DNA of 64,000 bases from Fratercula arctica (taxonomy: Eukaryota > Chordata > Aves > Charadriiformes > Alcidae): NCBI GenBank assembly GCA_947846985.1, contig CANTUZ010000005.1, positions 49,689,389 through 49,753,388 of the forward strand. The letters run 5' to 3'. The first letter of the stretch is position 1, and the number at the start of each line of letters is the position of its first letter. The notes below the pieces were generated by a model, which was not told the DNA's origin, did not search any database, and saw nothing but the letters and a program-made list of their open reading frames with translations. Positions 24,001 through 37,600 of the stretch are shown in pieces. The translations under genes were made by a program, and so were the position numbers.

Positions 24001-26520
24001 AGCCTGGAACAGGTGGCAGAAGCTCATTGCAATGCAAAAGTTCAAACCCTGCTATGTGCAGTTTATAAGTAATTGTGTCACGGCTCACAGAAAATTACCA
24101 ATCCATGCCAGTTAGTGTAAGATTGATTCACTTTGCCTTTGGTTTCTTTTTAAGGCTTGGGAAGTTCTAAAAAAGGCAGCAGCAAAGTTTACTATTTGTT
24201 ATGTGCAGATTCACATTAAATTATGAAATACGGGTCGGCATGCAGTTTCTGGTACAATTGTATTCTCCATTAGCAAACTGGAGGCTTCATTTATACACTG
24301 AAAAACACAACAACAAATTAGGTGGGTGACTATACAGAAATATTAGAACGAAAAGATGGAAGGGTGCATCTGGGAGGTGCAATGAGGAAATACACGTTGT
24401 AAAATAAATGTCTCCGTTTTAGTATTTCCACCTACTCTCCTTATGGTGATACCATGTGGTTCTTTTTCTCGTTTTTGTCTGCCTTCATAGTTTCAAACTT
24501 CTGAGAAAAGGAATATTTAAGACAATAAAAATATGAAGAACTACAAGCTGTAGTTCCTGCAAACGCTTTGTGTAGAAGGTTAATTTTCAAATCTCTCTGC
24601 CCTTGAGCTTTGCATTTTTTTATTTATGTCCTTAAAAACACAGATAGTCTTTTGTATTCCTTTCTTGTCCACTTGATCAGAAATGGTAATAAGTAGTAAA
24701 AACGTGTGGGAATGGCCTACAAGCTGTAAACAGAAATTTTAGCCTTTACCAGAACATTCTCTTATGGAAAAGAAACAGTGGATTCGGGGGTTATTGACAG
24801 AGACTATAATGGAGACAGGTCTTAACCTATTGCCTTCCTTTGGCGCACATGCAACTTCGAGTGCTCTATCTGCATCTTTGAATCTTTCTACCAGAGAGTT
24901 TCCGAATGCTTTCTAGGATTTCCTAGTATTTCTAGATACTTACAAAAGTTTGTGGGAGATGGTTTTGGCAACCTTTTGCTTCTTCTGTGTACTGACTGTT
25001 AGCAAAAGACCATCACTATTAGAACACTTCAAACTCTACCATCTGTCTTTTATACTATTAACTGAAATATTTTGGCTGTAAAACTAGTCTGGCTCACAGA
25101 ATCCAATATAAAAATATCAGCAAAAGAAACAGAACAATGTTGAAGATAATGTTAAGAGGGAAAGGAAGAGAAAATGCTGGTAGAGAGGGGAAGAGAAAAA
25201 CAGAGCAACACAATGAAGAAAAAAGGCACGTGAAGAAAAGGAGTCACAAATTACGTATGCAACCTTATGAAGCAATTTTGAATGAGAACAGCAATCAGCA
25301 GGAGTATCTAAAATCCCAGCAGATAGAGGTGCCTGTGTTTTAATTGCTGGAGTTATTTTTCTCTAGTAAGAAGAAAGCAGGAAAGGTGGCTTACTGAAAC
25401 CATGCTGTCATGCTCTTTTTTTTTTTTAGCTTTCCACCTCCAACTAGTTTTTTCTCTTCTTCTGTCTCTGGAGGTGAATGGGTCATGACTTCTCTGCAGT
25501 GACTTCTCTCTTACTTTTTTTATTAAAAAACCAAACATTCATTTTGTGTTGAGGATATCTCAGCAGAACTTTTGGGATGTTGATAATAATAGGGAAAAAA
25601 AATGAACAAAGAAAACCTGAAATGTAGCAGTAATCCAAATAACAACTGTAGACTTCACACTTGAGCATCAGACCAGGCCATACGGACCATATAGATATGG
25701 TTTGGAGTATGGATAGTGGTCTACATCTAAACTCAAGACTAGAAATCAACTATATCAGAAATGTATTCTTAACTGTAACACAAAGCAAGTGAAAAAACAT
25801 TAGTAGCAGACTGCAGAGGAGTCAATTTGAGCCTATCCCTATGAGAAAGCAGTTACTCAGTTTAACATTTTGAAAGGGGAAAAACCCTTGTCTGTTCCTC
25901 TTCTCTGATTTTACCTGCTTTTTTATAGTTTGTTTTGGAAACCTTTCAGATTTATGGATTCCATAAGTACTCTTTCCATTTGCGGTTTGTTTTGTTTTCC
26001 TAATTATTCTCATTATATTGTTCTGTTTCAGGTGAAGTGTCCTTGAAACTGTGTGCCTGGGTTGAGATGCACTTCACAGAATCTACATATTAACAATTTT
26101 ATCTGCTATCATGATGATAATTAAGAGGGAAAACTAATTCTGTATTAGTACAAAGAAAAGCTAGAGAAAACTAGAGAAAGAAGGAAAGCATTTTCAGTAC
26201 CCTTAAACCAACTGTTGATCTTAGGAGAAGTAGCTTAATATATTTATCATATTTAATGGAAATCTAAATAAGCTGTAGTTAACCAAATAGCTGTGCATTC
26301 AGGCAGAAACTGCCGTTGACTGCATACAAACATAAACTGCTCATTGCTGTGTTTTAGGTTTTATACTGCTCAAAGCTATTGGTAGAGTTCCTTGTTTAAC
26401 TCCGGTTATATGAAATTTGACTTCTGTAGGATTTGGATCAATTAAATTCTTACTACTATTAAGTAGTTTATGTTCAGTATTTTTGCCTATGCCACAAATG
26501 ACTGTTGTGTTGTATAATGA
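21091..26520. other. Intergenic or intronic DNA, nothing identified
   Basis: No gene, RNA or nameable repeat was found. Overlapping short frames at 23779-24115 (+) lack domains and sit in alternative frames of the same bases. Other open frames are under 90 codons. A T-rich run lies near 25411-25428. Confidence 0.55.
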
Positions 26521-26957
26521 CATAGAATGGTTCAGGTTGGAAGGGGACCTTAACGATCATCAAGTTCCAACTTCCCTGTCATGGGCAGTGACACCTTCCA
26601 CTAGACCAGGCTGATCAAAGCCCCATCCAACCTGGCCTTCAACGTGTCCAGGGATGGGGCAGCCACAACGTCTCTGGGCAACCTGTTCCAGTGTCTCACC
26701 ACCCTCACAGCAAAGAATTTCTTCCTAATATCTAATCTAAATTTCCCCTCTTTCAGTTTAAAACCCCTCACCCTATCACTACAGTCCTTGATAAAGAGTC
26801 CCTCCCCATCTTTTCTGTAGAGCCCCTTTAAGTACTGGAAGGCCTCAATAAGGTCTCCCTGAAGCGTCTTCTTCTCCAGGCTGAGCAACTCTAGCTCTCT
26901 CAGCCTGTCTTCATAGGGGAGGTGCTCCAGCCCCTTGATCATCTTCGTGGCCCTCAT
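26521..26957 (-). mobile_element. CR1 LINE, 3' fragment with ORF2 C-terminus
   Basis: A minus-strand CR1 copy beginning, on the plus strand, with catagaatggttcaggttgg. A frame of 118 codons (26601-26957, -) stays open across the ORF2 C-terminus: '[20 protein letters not shown]', 'IEAFQYLKGLYRKDGEGLF', 'GKFRLDIRKKFFAVRVVRHW', 'NRLPRDVVAAPSLDTLKARL'. It ends at a TAG in the normal ORF2 stop position. Its wording is nearly that of 19813-20281 and differs from the '[14 protein letters not shown]' type at 12473 and 51690. The window therefore carries two distinct younger CR1 subfamilies. The tail has only one clear 'atagaat' unit, so a few terminal bases may be missing. Confidence 0.95.
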
Positions 26958-29900
26958 TCCTTAATATATGTAATAAAAACATAAATTAAAATTTTGAATG
27001 CTGGTCGGTTCCTTCAGTGACTTTCTTCCATGCTCTTTATTGAGTAATGGTATTAGTATTAGCAAGTCACACTCTGTTGAAGTTAGTGAAACCACCAACT
27101 TTCCTTAAGTATGCTAATAATATAATCTTTTCTATTTGATTATCTTGCGTTAGGGTAAGACTGCTTTCACTTTGTCAACTAAGAAATGTGATCTAACTTA
27201 CTAGCAAGTACCACAACACTATTTAGGTAGCATTACAGGGATTTGTAGCACAGAAAAGAAGTGAGAATCCCCTGACACTCTGCTAAGGATAATATCTGGA
27301 ACAGCCAGAACCTGCTGGGAAGTTAGCATACAAAATGACGCTGGGAACATGAAGATGGATTAGCAGATTTAAGGGGATTTATAATGAAATAAAGGAGAAG
27401 AAAGCTACCACCTTATGGACTTTCTTTTCCTAAAAATGAGTGCAGACATGTTTTCTCTTTGCTGGTGCTTCTCATTTGAACATTTCAACGCTATGTGAAA
27501 TATTTTTAATAATATTACAAAGTAACCTTTTTTCAGAAGGTGTATCCAAATAAAATTCATGGCATAGTTATAGTAATGTTTATTTGAAATGGTAATTTGA
27601 CCTATATCTTTGAACTGTTAATATTCATAATGTTTTGGCCAAAATCCCACCATAGTAATTACAGTTAGTGGATCAAATTTCACCTGGCAGTTTCCAAAGG
27701 AGAGAATAGGTTTATTTCTTTCCTATAGCATTACCAAGTCCTTTTAACAGCTGTCATGTATAGCCCTGGAGATCTATGCATCAGAAAAAGTCTTAGTAAT
27801 ATACTGAAGTGGAAAGTGTAATTCCAGGATTTGAATTTTAATTTTCAGAGTATTTTGTAGATTAATATTATTAATAGAAAAAAATACACTGTTCAGTAAT
27901 AATTTATTCTGGTTTGCAGTCTATATCACAGAGAATTGCTGTATTTTTTTTGCTAACATGCTTCAGACAATGGAGTTAGATTAAACACTGATTTTGCAAA
28001 CTAGTATGTGGCTTACGTCAGTGAGACTACTTGTGAACTCTTTTTCTCCAGCCTTGTCTCTGGGTCTGTGCAGCTATACAGCCCAATGCAGTTTCAGTAG
28101 CTATATCGCTAGACTAAGGTTTTAACTTCTGAGATAAGATCTGAATTATGTTCTGTGGCACGAAGGTTTTTCTTCTGTGTTCTGCTGCTTGGTTCCTCTG
28201 ATAGTAATGTTTTCTACTCTTTTATTCTTCCCTTTTTTTTTTTTTTTTTTTAACAGATATATAAACTGAAGATGCAAGACATGGGCAATTTATTCTAAGT
28301 GATCTTAGATATAGATGCCAATCACCTAAATTAAGACCTCCTGCAATGCAGGACAGCTATTGAATAGATGACAAGAACCTGTGTTTTTTAAGGAACATTT
28401 TTGTTTGTTTTTAGTTAATCACAGCGGCTTTTTGGAGGTACTAGAAGGCTGAGGTTGTATTAGTGCTTTGTTTTTCTTTTAATGATAATGCATTTTATGA
28501 GTATCACAGATTCTTTAAGGGAAAATTACTTGGTTGCAGCATCCATTATAGAGTCAGTGCATTGCAATGAAGATTTTGGTCTCCTGTGCTGCATTAAATG
28601 CAACTTGACAGCATTTTAAAAAAATTTTGCTAGTAAATATTTATAGCTATGATGGAAAACATGACTTGGTAAATGCACAAGATCTCAATAAGTAGCTTCA
28701 GAGGAACAAGTTGAATCCTATTCATATGAGAATGAGTTATATGTCAGCAGGAATTGGCTCCTCTCTCACCACTGACTGTATAGTACGTGGGAATTCCAGG
28801 GTTACTCTGGGGCCTTCCCTGGTGGGATGGCAAGGATTGATTTTTTTGCACAGCTGGATGTACTCTAGCTTGTAGAGAATTTAATTCAAAGCAATGGTTA
28901 TTATTCTTTTGAGCATGAACAACATGAAAAGAGTTTTTGTGAAATTCTATTAGCGCTTTGGTTTCCTTTTAGTTGACTACTGTGTGCTACTTTATCCTCC
29001 AGAACAGAACTTAATTGGCACGTAGTGATGGAGGCAGTGCTACTAGCTCTCATAACTTTTTTTGTGACTCACGGTATTTAGGGGTTTTTCTTCAGATCCC
29101 AAGTTCTAAATTTCTACAATTGCATGCAAATCACAACAGGAAGTTGAAATAAAAGCAAGTTTATAATTCATTTGATTGCAGACATGAGCTTGATAGCTGA
29201 AATCAAGTTAGCCCAAACTGTAGCCATTTAAAAAAAGCTCCTAATTATTAAAAACTTCATAATTATTTTAGAACTTTACTGACGAACTCTGAAGTTCTCA
29301 AGTTGACAACAGAGTGTGCGTGCTTTTTTTTCCTGTCCTATGCGAGTGATGAATTTTGCCTGAAGCCAACATCTGCCAAGGTACTGTTATATAAACCTTT
29401 AGTCTAAGCCAGCACTTAGAAAACACATTGCCAGATGTATTTAAAGTATCTTTTTCTGTTTAATACCTAAACAAACAACCCCAAGCATAATACAGCCCCT
29501 CTCGTTTGCACCTTTCCGCTCCAGCTGCATTGTGACCATATTCTTCATGCTTCCAATGCAATGAGTGTACAAGAGCTTATTATTTCATAACCTTTTGAGT
29601 ACTGAGTTTTGGATTGTTTTTTAATTAGCATTTTAATTGCTCATCAAAGTAATTGAAAACTGTGTTGAAAAAACGGTGCATTTACTAATCCCTTTGGTAT
29701 CAGTCAACACTAACATTTTCCCAAGGTCAAATGTGTGCTTGTGGTAGCGGGAACTTTCTTTGCTGACATGATGACAAAGACTTGGTCGGTAGAGAGGTTT
29801 TCACCGTGCCTTGCAATCTGCCTCTGCCTGTGGTGGGGGAGCAAAGAGGTATTATTTGATGCATAGCTACTTATGCAAAATTTGCTCTGAGAAGACGTAT

Positions 29901-31909
29901 TACCATATCACTTATCAAAGCCAGACTTGTAACCATGCAAGATGAGTCTTAAGTGGTTAATGCTGGTAGGAAAGCTTTAATTTATGTCAGTGCCCTTGGA
30001 CAGTGTGTGCACTTGGGAATGCTTGTCCCACTGCTAACATATGATCACTGAAATCTAAGCTAAGACTCAATTCCTGGAACTGTTGAGAGAAGACATTGAA
30101 CAGGCCAGGATGCAAGTAGGCTGGGTCATATTAAGCTGGAAGCTGTACTAAAAGGCTGTGAAATAATTGTTTAAATATTGTTTAAACATGATGTCTGAGC
30201 CCTCACTAATTTTTACAGGAAGTAATGAAATGACCTTACTACTGCAAACTTACAGTTTGTCTTACTTAAGTTTGAATGTGCTTTGGAAAATCCTACTCAT
30301 TGTCTTCTCTTCAAGGTTTATATTTTCCCTTGCATTGAATTTACCTATCTTCAGCTAAAAGATCCCTGCTGGGAGGATTCCAGCAGTCTCTCAAAAGGGA
30401 GCTCAGTAAGAATATTGAAATGTTAGGTTTAAATTTATAGTTTCAAATAATTCATGTCTGGCTTGGTACTTATTTTCCCATGCCACTTGTGCAAAGGCAA
30501 CTGTGCTTATTGTTCTGTGGTCCAAAAATTGGTGCTTGAAAAGTAAGAAATGTACGATGAACCCATCCTCTCCTGTGAATGTCTCCTGCTTAATCTCCCC
30601 AAATTTCTTAGTAGTAAGTACTTGACAGTGCTGTATTGAAGCTGGTGGAAAAGTTCCCTTTTGTTCATTCATTATAAGGAGGATTTGGGCATCGTAGTCT
30701 TTATAAGCTATACTATATGTTTTCATGCGGTACAAAGCAATGCAATTCACAAGTCTTCTAAATGGCTTTGTATGATTTTTTTCTATTTTTTTTTACGAAA
30801 TGTTTGGTTTTGAAATGTGTTAATACCCATGAAGTTTCTCTGAGGGAATAAAATGGAATGAAATGGAACAAAAGCTTTTTGTTTCAGAAATAGATTTTTG
30901 TTCTAATTTATGTTGTATTCTAGGTAATTGTTTTACGCTACCTTTTTGTTTTTACAGTATTTGTGGCTTGTTGCATAGTAGAGTTGCATAATAATACTAG
31001 AAATCACTTGTAGAACAAATTCCAGGTATTGGCAAACTCAGGTTGCTTTCCTCCAGTCCAGCCCCTCTGTGTAAGCAGAAGATGGACTATTTGTTCTTTA
31101 ACCTGTAGAGGTTTTTAATGTATGAAAAATCGCTTAGATAAAGTATGTACTTGAAAGTATTGTCCTTTCAATGACAGTTTATTCTGATTTTCAGAGCTGC
31201 TAACTAGACACAATGGTTGCTAAAGTTAGTGGATGTTGCTATAAGCCCATATATCTCATGTTAAGAATCGATTTTTAAGAGATAGGCCTTAATCTTTTCA
31301 GTCAACCAATTCTGAAGCAGGGGTATACTGCAGATTGAGCAAGAGGAAAAAAATAAATAAATCATTGCACTAACTTTGATGAACCTTCAAAGCTCTCTTG
31401 ATTATAATAATGGTCACAGAACATCTGAATTCTTAGGAAAAACATATTTTACTTTGTGCTCAGTGGTAAATTAGGATTAATTGCTAGCTGATCTTGCAGT
31501 TGATATGTAATTGGCTCATTGTCACTGAGCAGGCTTAAGAGGGGAAACTACACTGGTTATTGCTTTGGAAGTTAAAAAAGGAAGCCTCTGCTATGTTTGA
31601 AATGAAAATAAAACAGCGAGAGCTTGACCCATTGAAACACTTCATACTTTTCATTGCTAGCAGGAGATCCTCAGTGAGGCAGATCAAATGTAATTATCGA
31701 GAGAACATAAAGAAAATATCTTTGTTTGCCCTGTTGTAATGAGGACAGCTCAGCAGGATTGGTCCTGAGTGTGCTGGATTCTGACTGGTGTACAGGCTTG
31801 TATGCTGCAGAGTTAGCAGGGGTCTTAGTCATTTAATTACATGGAGTTATTTTTGCTTTTGCAAGCACTAGTAACTTTCTTTTAAAAAGAGGTAAGAGCT
31901 TGCAATACT
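26958..31909. other. Intergenic or intronic DNA, possible conserved segments
   Basis: No gene or nameable transposon was found. A minus-strand frame of 115 codons (30403-30750) has a protein-like composition but no recognised domain. About four to five frames of this length are expected by chance in 64 kb at this base composition. Two stretches, about 29180-29720 and 31420-31850, are rich in TAATTA/TTAATTG-type words and free of repeats, which is a texture compatible with conserved noncoding DNA. A T19 run followed by aacag lies at 28233-28256 and resembles an acceptor site, without an exon that could be supported. Confidence 0.45.
28233..28251. repeat. Poly-T tract, 19 bases
   Basis: A pure T19 run directly precedes 'aacagatatataaactg'. 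On the plus strand this mimics a polypyrimidine tract plus AG acceptor. On the minus strand it is a poly-A run with no identifiable SINE or pseudogene body upstream. Confidence 0.9.
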
Positions 31910-32225
31910 TAATGTGCCCTTCATATCCTGAAGGTGCTTCACAATTATTAAGCAATTAGTGTGAACGCCACCTGGGTGTACTTCTATCCCTTCATATGTA
32001 TGTTGGTAGTAACAGATATAACCTAAACCCATAGATGTCCATTTATAGATGGAGAAACAAACCAAAATGAATTCTTTTGGCATGTCTGAGATCAGATTCA
32101 GAGAGCTTAAAGGAGTTTTTTCCATGTGATAGCTAATCAGTGATGAATTTGGAAATACAACTTGGTAGCGAACTCCTGATCGTTTTGGACTGGATAAGAA
32201 TTTCTTAACTCCAATACTAATGTTT
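31910..32225 (-). mobile_element. Probable old MIR-like SINE
   Basis: The plus strand shows, in the order of an antisense MIR-type core, 'tatagatggagaaac' (32045-32059, compare the usual 'acagatgaggaaac'), then 'gatagctaatcagtgatgaa' (32128-32147, compare 'acagctagtcagtggcagag') and 'gcgaactcctgatcg' (compare 'gaacccaggagtcctgactc'). MIRs are tRNA-derived SINEs mobilised by L2-type LINEs and are known as ancient relics in amniotes, birds included. Similarity is patchy, and the tRNA-like head and the LINE-related tail are not clear. Other readings are a different CORE-SINE or a chance resemblance. Confidence 0.4.
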
Positions 32226-33995
32226 GTCTTCTCAGCCTTGGTTTCCAGTTCTTGTACCTATCTTTTTCTCTTCTGAGTAGGAATTTGAACATCACTTAAA
32301 GTGAGAGAAAGGCAGGAGTATTTGCACTTTGGTTTAGGTGAGAATGTTGAGTTCTTACAGGTATTTAGTTTCTGAGAAGTCTCTTATATCTAAAGAGGCC
32401 AAAGAGGATCTTTCAGCAGGTGAACGTGAACAGAAACCTGATGGAAGGGGTCTGAGTTGTTCTCTAAAAAACTCTCCTGCTCACTGTTGACTACATCGGG
32501 ACCCAAGGGAGACTAGTCTCCTAACTTCACTGTCTAATATTAGGCAATGTAAATATGCTCTCCTAACTGTCTTCCTGAAAATCCAAGTATGAGTGTCTTA
32601 TTAAGAAGGAGCTTCAACAATGAACATCTGTATACAATGGTGATCGATATATGCCAAGAATAAATAACATATGTTAAAAAGAAGCCATATTGCAGTACAG
32701 TTGATGACATTTCTTAGTGACCACATCTTGACATTGATTTTTTTTTTTTATACAGACTGCCACTGGAACTGCAAAGGGTTTATCAGTGGCTACAAAACTA
32801 CTGAAACACCCATGTTTTTTTAGGTTTCTTAATGTGTAATATATTTATTCACAAACAGCCCTTTGAAGTTACAAACAACTTTGAATTATCTGTCCAGTGG
32901 GAAATGCCAACAAATTGGCATTGTTTTCTTTCATTTCCAAGTGGAGATGAAAAGCTGACTTTCTTGGGTTTTTTTAAGAATTTTTTTGTAATGCCGAAAT
33001 ATGTTACTTAGTGCATAAAGTTCAAATAATATCTAAAACGTGATAGTGCCAAATAAAGGAGGTATTAAGGATTAATATTTACCTCATCAAAACAATACTT
33101 CAACATTACTGAAATTAAATGGGAATATGTAGTAATTAATTATGACATTGCTCTGTATGAGATTCTGCCCACCACAATGCATTCCTGTAAAATGCTGTAT
33201 TTCCTGATGAAACGGAAAACCTTTTTGTTAGTTTTCACCAATTCTTATAGGAAAGTGCTGTTCTCAGACATGTACATAATTTGTACTAAATTATTTTTCC
33301 CTGAACACATGGGGCATTGCATATTAAAATTTATCATTAATTGTAATCTCAATTGCTCTCCCTTTGCATAAAAAAAACATTTTGGCTCGAATTTTGCTGA
33401 GGTTAGGGGGAAAAAAAAAAAAAGTAGGGAAAATTGGGTGACTTTCTCTTATTTCCTCAGATTGATCTGAAATATTAAAATATTACTCCACTCATTAAGT
33501 TAAATTACTTTTCACAGTGATAAGATGGATTGTGGGTGGGCCATTTATTGAACTGCAACACACTTCTAAAAATTGTGGCTTGTGTCTTAACGTGGCTCGT
33601 GTGTAGACACGTATGCCACGGGTTCACTGGTGTGTTTTTCTCAGTCCTTTCAGCCTCTCTCCAAAAAAACGACAGATGGCAGAGTCCTTGTGTCCCAGAT
33701 GGTCAGTACTGGCTTGTGGCTGTCTAGTGCTTGATCTTCCTAATTTATTCTTCCTTGTCTAGGTCTTCTCCTTGTGACTACAAGTATTGGTCAGAATAAT
33801 TAGTCCCTCCAGAATGTTTGCATCCTCAACATTTTCAGTTTTACTGAGCATGAGATCAAGTCCTTGTGGAAGAAGAATATTTTTTCAGAACTGTCTTTCT
33901 GCCTGCAAATCATGCTGTTTCTTCCTTTGGTTTACATTCTTCAGAGATGTAGTTTTCTCACTTGATTGACGCTGCTGTGTGCTGCAGAATAAACC

Positions 33996-34062
33996 CCACA
34001 AATCAAAACAAAAAAAAAAGCCACCCAAAACCCAACCCACAACCCAAAAAAACCCCAGCAAT
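33996..34062. repeat. A/C-rich low-complexity tract
   Basis: The plus strand is almost only A and C, with words such as aaaacccaaccc and aacccaaaaaaacccc. No regular repeat unit is seen. Confidence 0.85.
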
Positions 34063-34611
34063 CTGTTTTCTTTACAGTTGTATTGCTATTGTCTTCTTCT
34101 GATCCATTCACCTGAAATAGAAAGGAAAACCTTATAAGAGCTTAGCAATAAAAAACCTTCTATCTAAGAAATGAAAATATCAATGTTATGATAAAAATAC
34201 TAATATTATGTTTTTTTCTTTAAGCAGAGGATGCAGAAGGTTGATAGTTCTGTTTTATGACATATAAAAACATTGTCTTCATTCGCTATGGGTACAGAAG
34301 CTTGTGAGAAAGGGTACAATCACTAGGGGCTAGCTGTTTAAAAAAATCTTAATGTAAAATTCCAAAGCATGTAGAAACATTTCCTTTGTTTCCTAAGATA
34401 TCTTTGTGTTCAATTGTTTTTTCACAGTTTCTGAATTTAATTTGAGAGTTTGAGGTTTTGCTGACCAATCCAGAAATTTGACCTTGACCCTCTGATAGAA
34501 TATTCTCTCCTAATCTGCATAGTTTTACACTATGTACGTCACTGCAGTACCCATGTGCCTTAAGCAGTAGTGACTAACATCTGTCCTTGGGCAGAAGAGT
34601 ATGAAAAATCG

Positions 34612-34638
34612 TCTTTTTTTTCTTTTTTTTTTTTTTTT
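34612..34638. repeat. T-rich tract
   Basis: T8, one C, then T16, followed by gtaggg. A second T12-13 run ending in cag follows about 85 bases later. Confidence 0.9.
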
Positions 34639-37600
34639 GTAGGGCGTTTCACTGCTGTCTTTGGACTAATTTTTTGGGATGTAGCGTGGTAGAGACTTAC
34701 GGTTTGTTTTCGGGAGTGGTTTTTTTTTTTTTCAGTCATGAGTAATGGAGAAGAAAGTTTATGAACAAGATACCAATGTTGTGTCACTCATACTTTAATT
34801 ACTACTCTAATCTCTGGACTATTGCCTATTCTGGAGTAGACATTCTCTCTTTTTTCCCCTCAAAAAACTCCAAAATATGGCATTATTTTAGCAGAGACTG
34901 ATTTTTGTTTTGTGGGGTTTTTTTGTTTGTGTGTTTGTTTGTTTATTTGGTTTTTTTTTAATCTTTTATTTCTTATGATGGGAAACCATATAGATCTGCT
35001 TACCCAGACCTCAAGTACTCCAGTATTCAGCTATTAAAAGGATTGGTTTGATTGCTAAGTCAACCTGACTGTACTTTAAACCAACTCTACATGCTTTGCT
35101 ATCGCCTATACTCCCTTTAAGTATGGGAGGGACAGGGAAGGGCTGAGTGCAGACACGCTTGTGACAGGTAGTAGAAAATAGGATTTGACTGTTAGAGTTA
35201 AGGTTGTTTAATGCATTGGAACAAAAACATTTGTATTGGTGGGGAGATCTTCTAATGATTTTATGTGCCTTAAACCCAAGGATGAGCCCCTAAAGAAAGT
35301 ATGTGGGACATTATACCTTGTATGTGTAAAATATGGCATAACATATGGGATAACAAAACTGTCGAGTATGGATTTTTTTTAATTAGATTTCTTTGTATAC
35401 CCTTTATTAGCAGATCACTTATGCGATCATTTGATCTGCCCTGTTGATATGTACGGGTATTCCTGGCGATATTATATGAGTAATTAGAGTTGGTGCCTCT
35501 GAGGCAGGGTCACTTACTGGGAGCAGCAATGTTAGAGCTGCTCCTGTCCATAATGTAGTTGTATTACACAGAAAGTTTTACTCTTCAGCTTTCTTGCATT
35601 CCCTCATTACCCTCAAAACAGATAATTTCCTGATTCTGTTTGGTTTTCTGCTTTTTGATTTATGCTATTTATTAAATGCTTCGTAGTTATTAAATGCTTG
35701 ATGCTTTGTTATTCCCTTATAACGTCTTTCTTTGACAATCCATTTATTGAAGCAGAAGATTAGGTGATAAAGTAAGGATAAAATAATGCATCAAGATTTT
35801 CTCAGGTTCATTTTATCATCTGATGACTGCAGAACATGTTTTCAGCAATGGGGAGATGACTGAATTTGTCTCCATTCTGGCCAAATCTGGATTGCAAAAG
35901 GAGACTAGTGTGCAGTTGATTTTCCATCAGAAGGAGGCAGTAGTGCGTGGGCAGGGAAAAAGCAGCACGATACTTTGATGGCATTCAAACCTTAACAGTC
36001 AGAAGAGCAGAATTTCAAGATATTTGAGCTTGTTTAGCAGGCAGTGTAGACAGCCTTTATGTGCCTCAGACTCTAGACAGAACAAAGGATGACCTGCACT
36101 AAAACCAATAAATACATTAAACAGTATTAAGACTGGATTTGTTACGTGGGAATGACTTCCTCTCTCTCTCATCCTCAATGTCTTTAGTGTAAGTAAACCA
36201 TAATAGTCCTAGACAACATGAAAGGCAAGGAAGGAAAAATACTGAAGGTATATTCTAGAACATAACCATTTTGTCTGTATGTCTGTCCTCTTGGACAGCT
36301 AATAGGAAGAAATGTGGTTAGAAAAATTATTTTGCTTTTCAACAACAATCAGGAAATAAGAAATTTTATATTGATTTTTTTTGTTGTTGATTTGGTTTTC
36401 TGCAAAATGAAGCATTTTCCTTTTCCAGAGACTGGGAGAAGCAACACTTCACCAGTTCTACATGATTTTGCATTTCCTCCTGGCTGATTTTTTTATGTTT
36501 TTTCCTTTCTGATTCATGCCAAGAGCTATTTCAGCTTGACATATTGTAAACGCATTTTCTGTCTGTAATGAAATGGAGAAATGTGAACGATGGATGTGCA
36601 GTAGGCTTTCTCACTCCTGTATGCCTTGCTATTGATAAGTAAGCTTAGGTAGCCAGAAATGGACTTGTACTTACTTCAAAGCCATCTGGGCTCCCTTCAT
36701 TCAAGTTGACTGTAGCGCTGTGGGTGTCCTCTTGTCCTTGAAGTGATTCATACCTCTTGCTATGGAAGATTTCCTCTTTACCTCACTCCTTGTAAATAAG
36801 TCAAATAAAATAGGTCACTTCTTTACATGGCATCTTTCAAATGTATGATAGTTCCTCTTCCACAGACAACCAGAACTCTTCTCTGTAGCTTTATTAGCTT
36901 GATGTTTAAAAGCATGTATTAATGTTTTAATTTGATTTCTAAAGTGCATACATATTGATATTACTATAGCCAGATTCTAACCTGTTGTGCCTGTTTTCCA
37001 AGCGTAAAGTGAGAATGGTATTTCCTTACACCATAAAAATTGTTTTGTAGCCTCGCTATTAATATCAGTAGCATTTCACATAGTGAAGGTCAGTGGCTGA
37101 CAGAGTATGAGTTAAAGCTCAAGCTTGTCTGCTTCTCCATGTGTCTTCATGATTTTATATTGTGCATTTCACACATCCTCACTAATTCATTGGATTTTGT
37201 ATTCACAGTTAAGTTTCCTCTGCCAGTGTTAAATAGCATTTTAACTTTGAGTTCATTGTCTGGCTCCTGTTAGGGGAAGCTGCTAAGAAGGTTATGAGCA
37301 CTATCATCCCACTTCTAACTAATGGCAGTTTGGTTTGGGTGATAGATTTGTCATTTCATACCAGTAGGATCTGATCTTTCATTCAGCTTTCAGATGTGTC
37401 TGAGATTCTTATTTCACAGGATGAAGGTGAAGTTGACTGAAGAGTTATGGTACTTTACTTCTTCCTTCGCTTCAGCCAATTAGTTTCAAGGTGTTTTAAG
37501 GCCTGACTCAACTTCTAAATGCCTGAATAAGACAAATCTGTAATATTTTTTTCCTCTATTTGAGCTAAATTATGCATTTGTGAAATCAGTCAGGATAAGT

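Noticed and set aside
28233..28300. T19 plus aacag as a splice acceptor for a hidden exon
   Set aside because: The downstream frame is short with stops, and no donor or conserved protein motif was seen.
30403..30750. 115-codon minus-strand frame with protein-like composition
   Set aside because: No motif recognised. The length is within chance expectation. A protein search with no hit outside close relatives would confirm the rejection.
33591..33620. Imperfect 11-bp hairpin (cgtggc/gccacg arms)
   Set aside because: Too short for a pre-miRNA. It has an asymmetric bulge and no flanking structure or transcript evidence.
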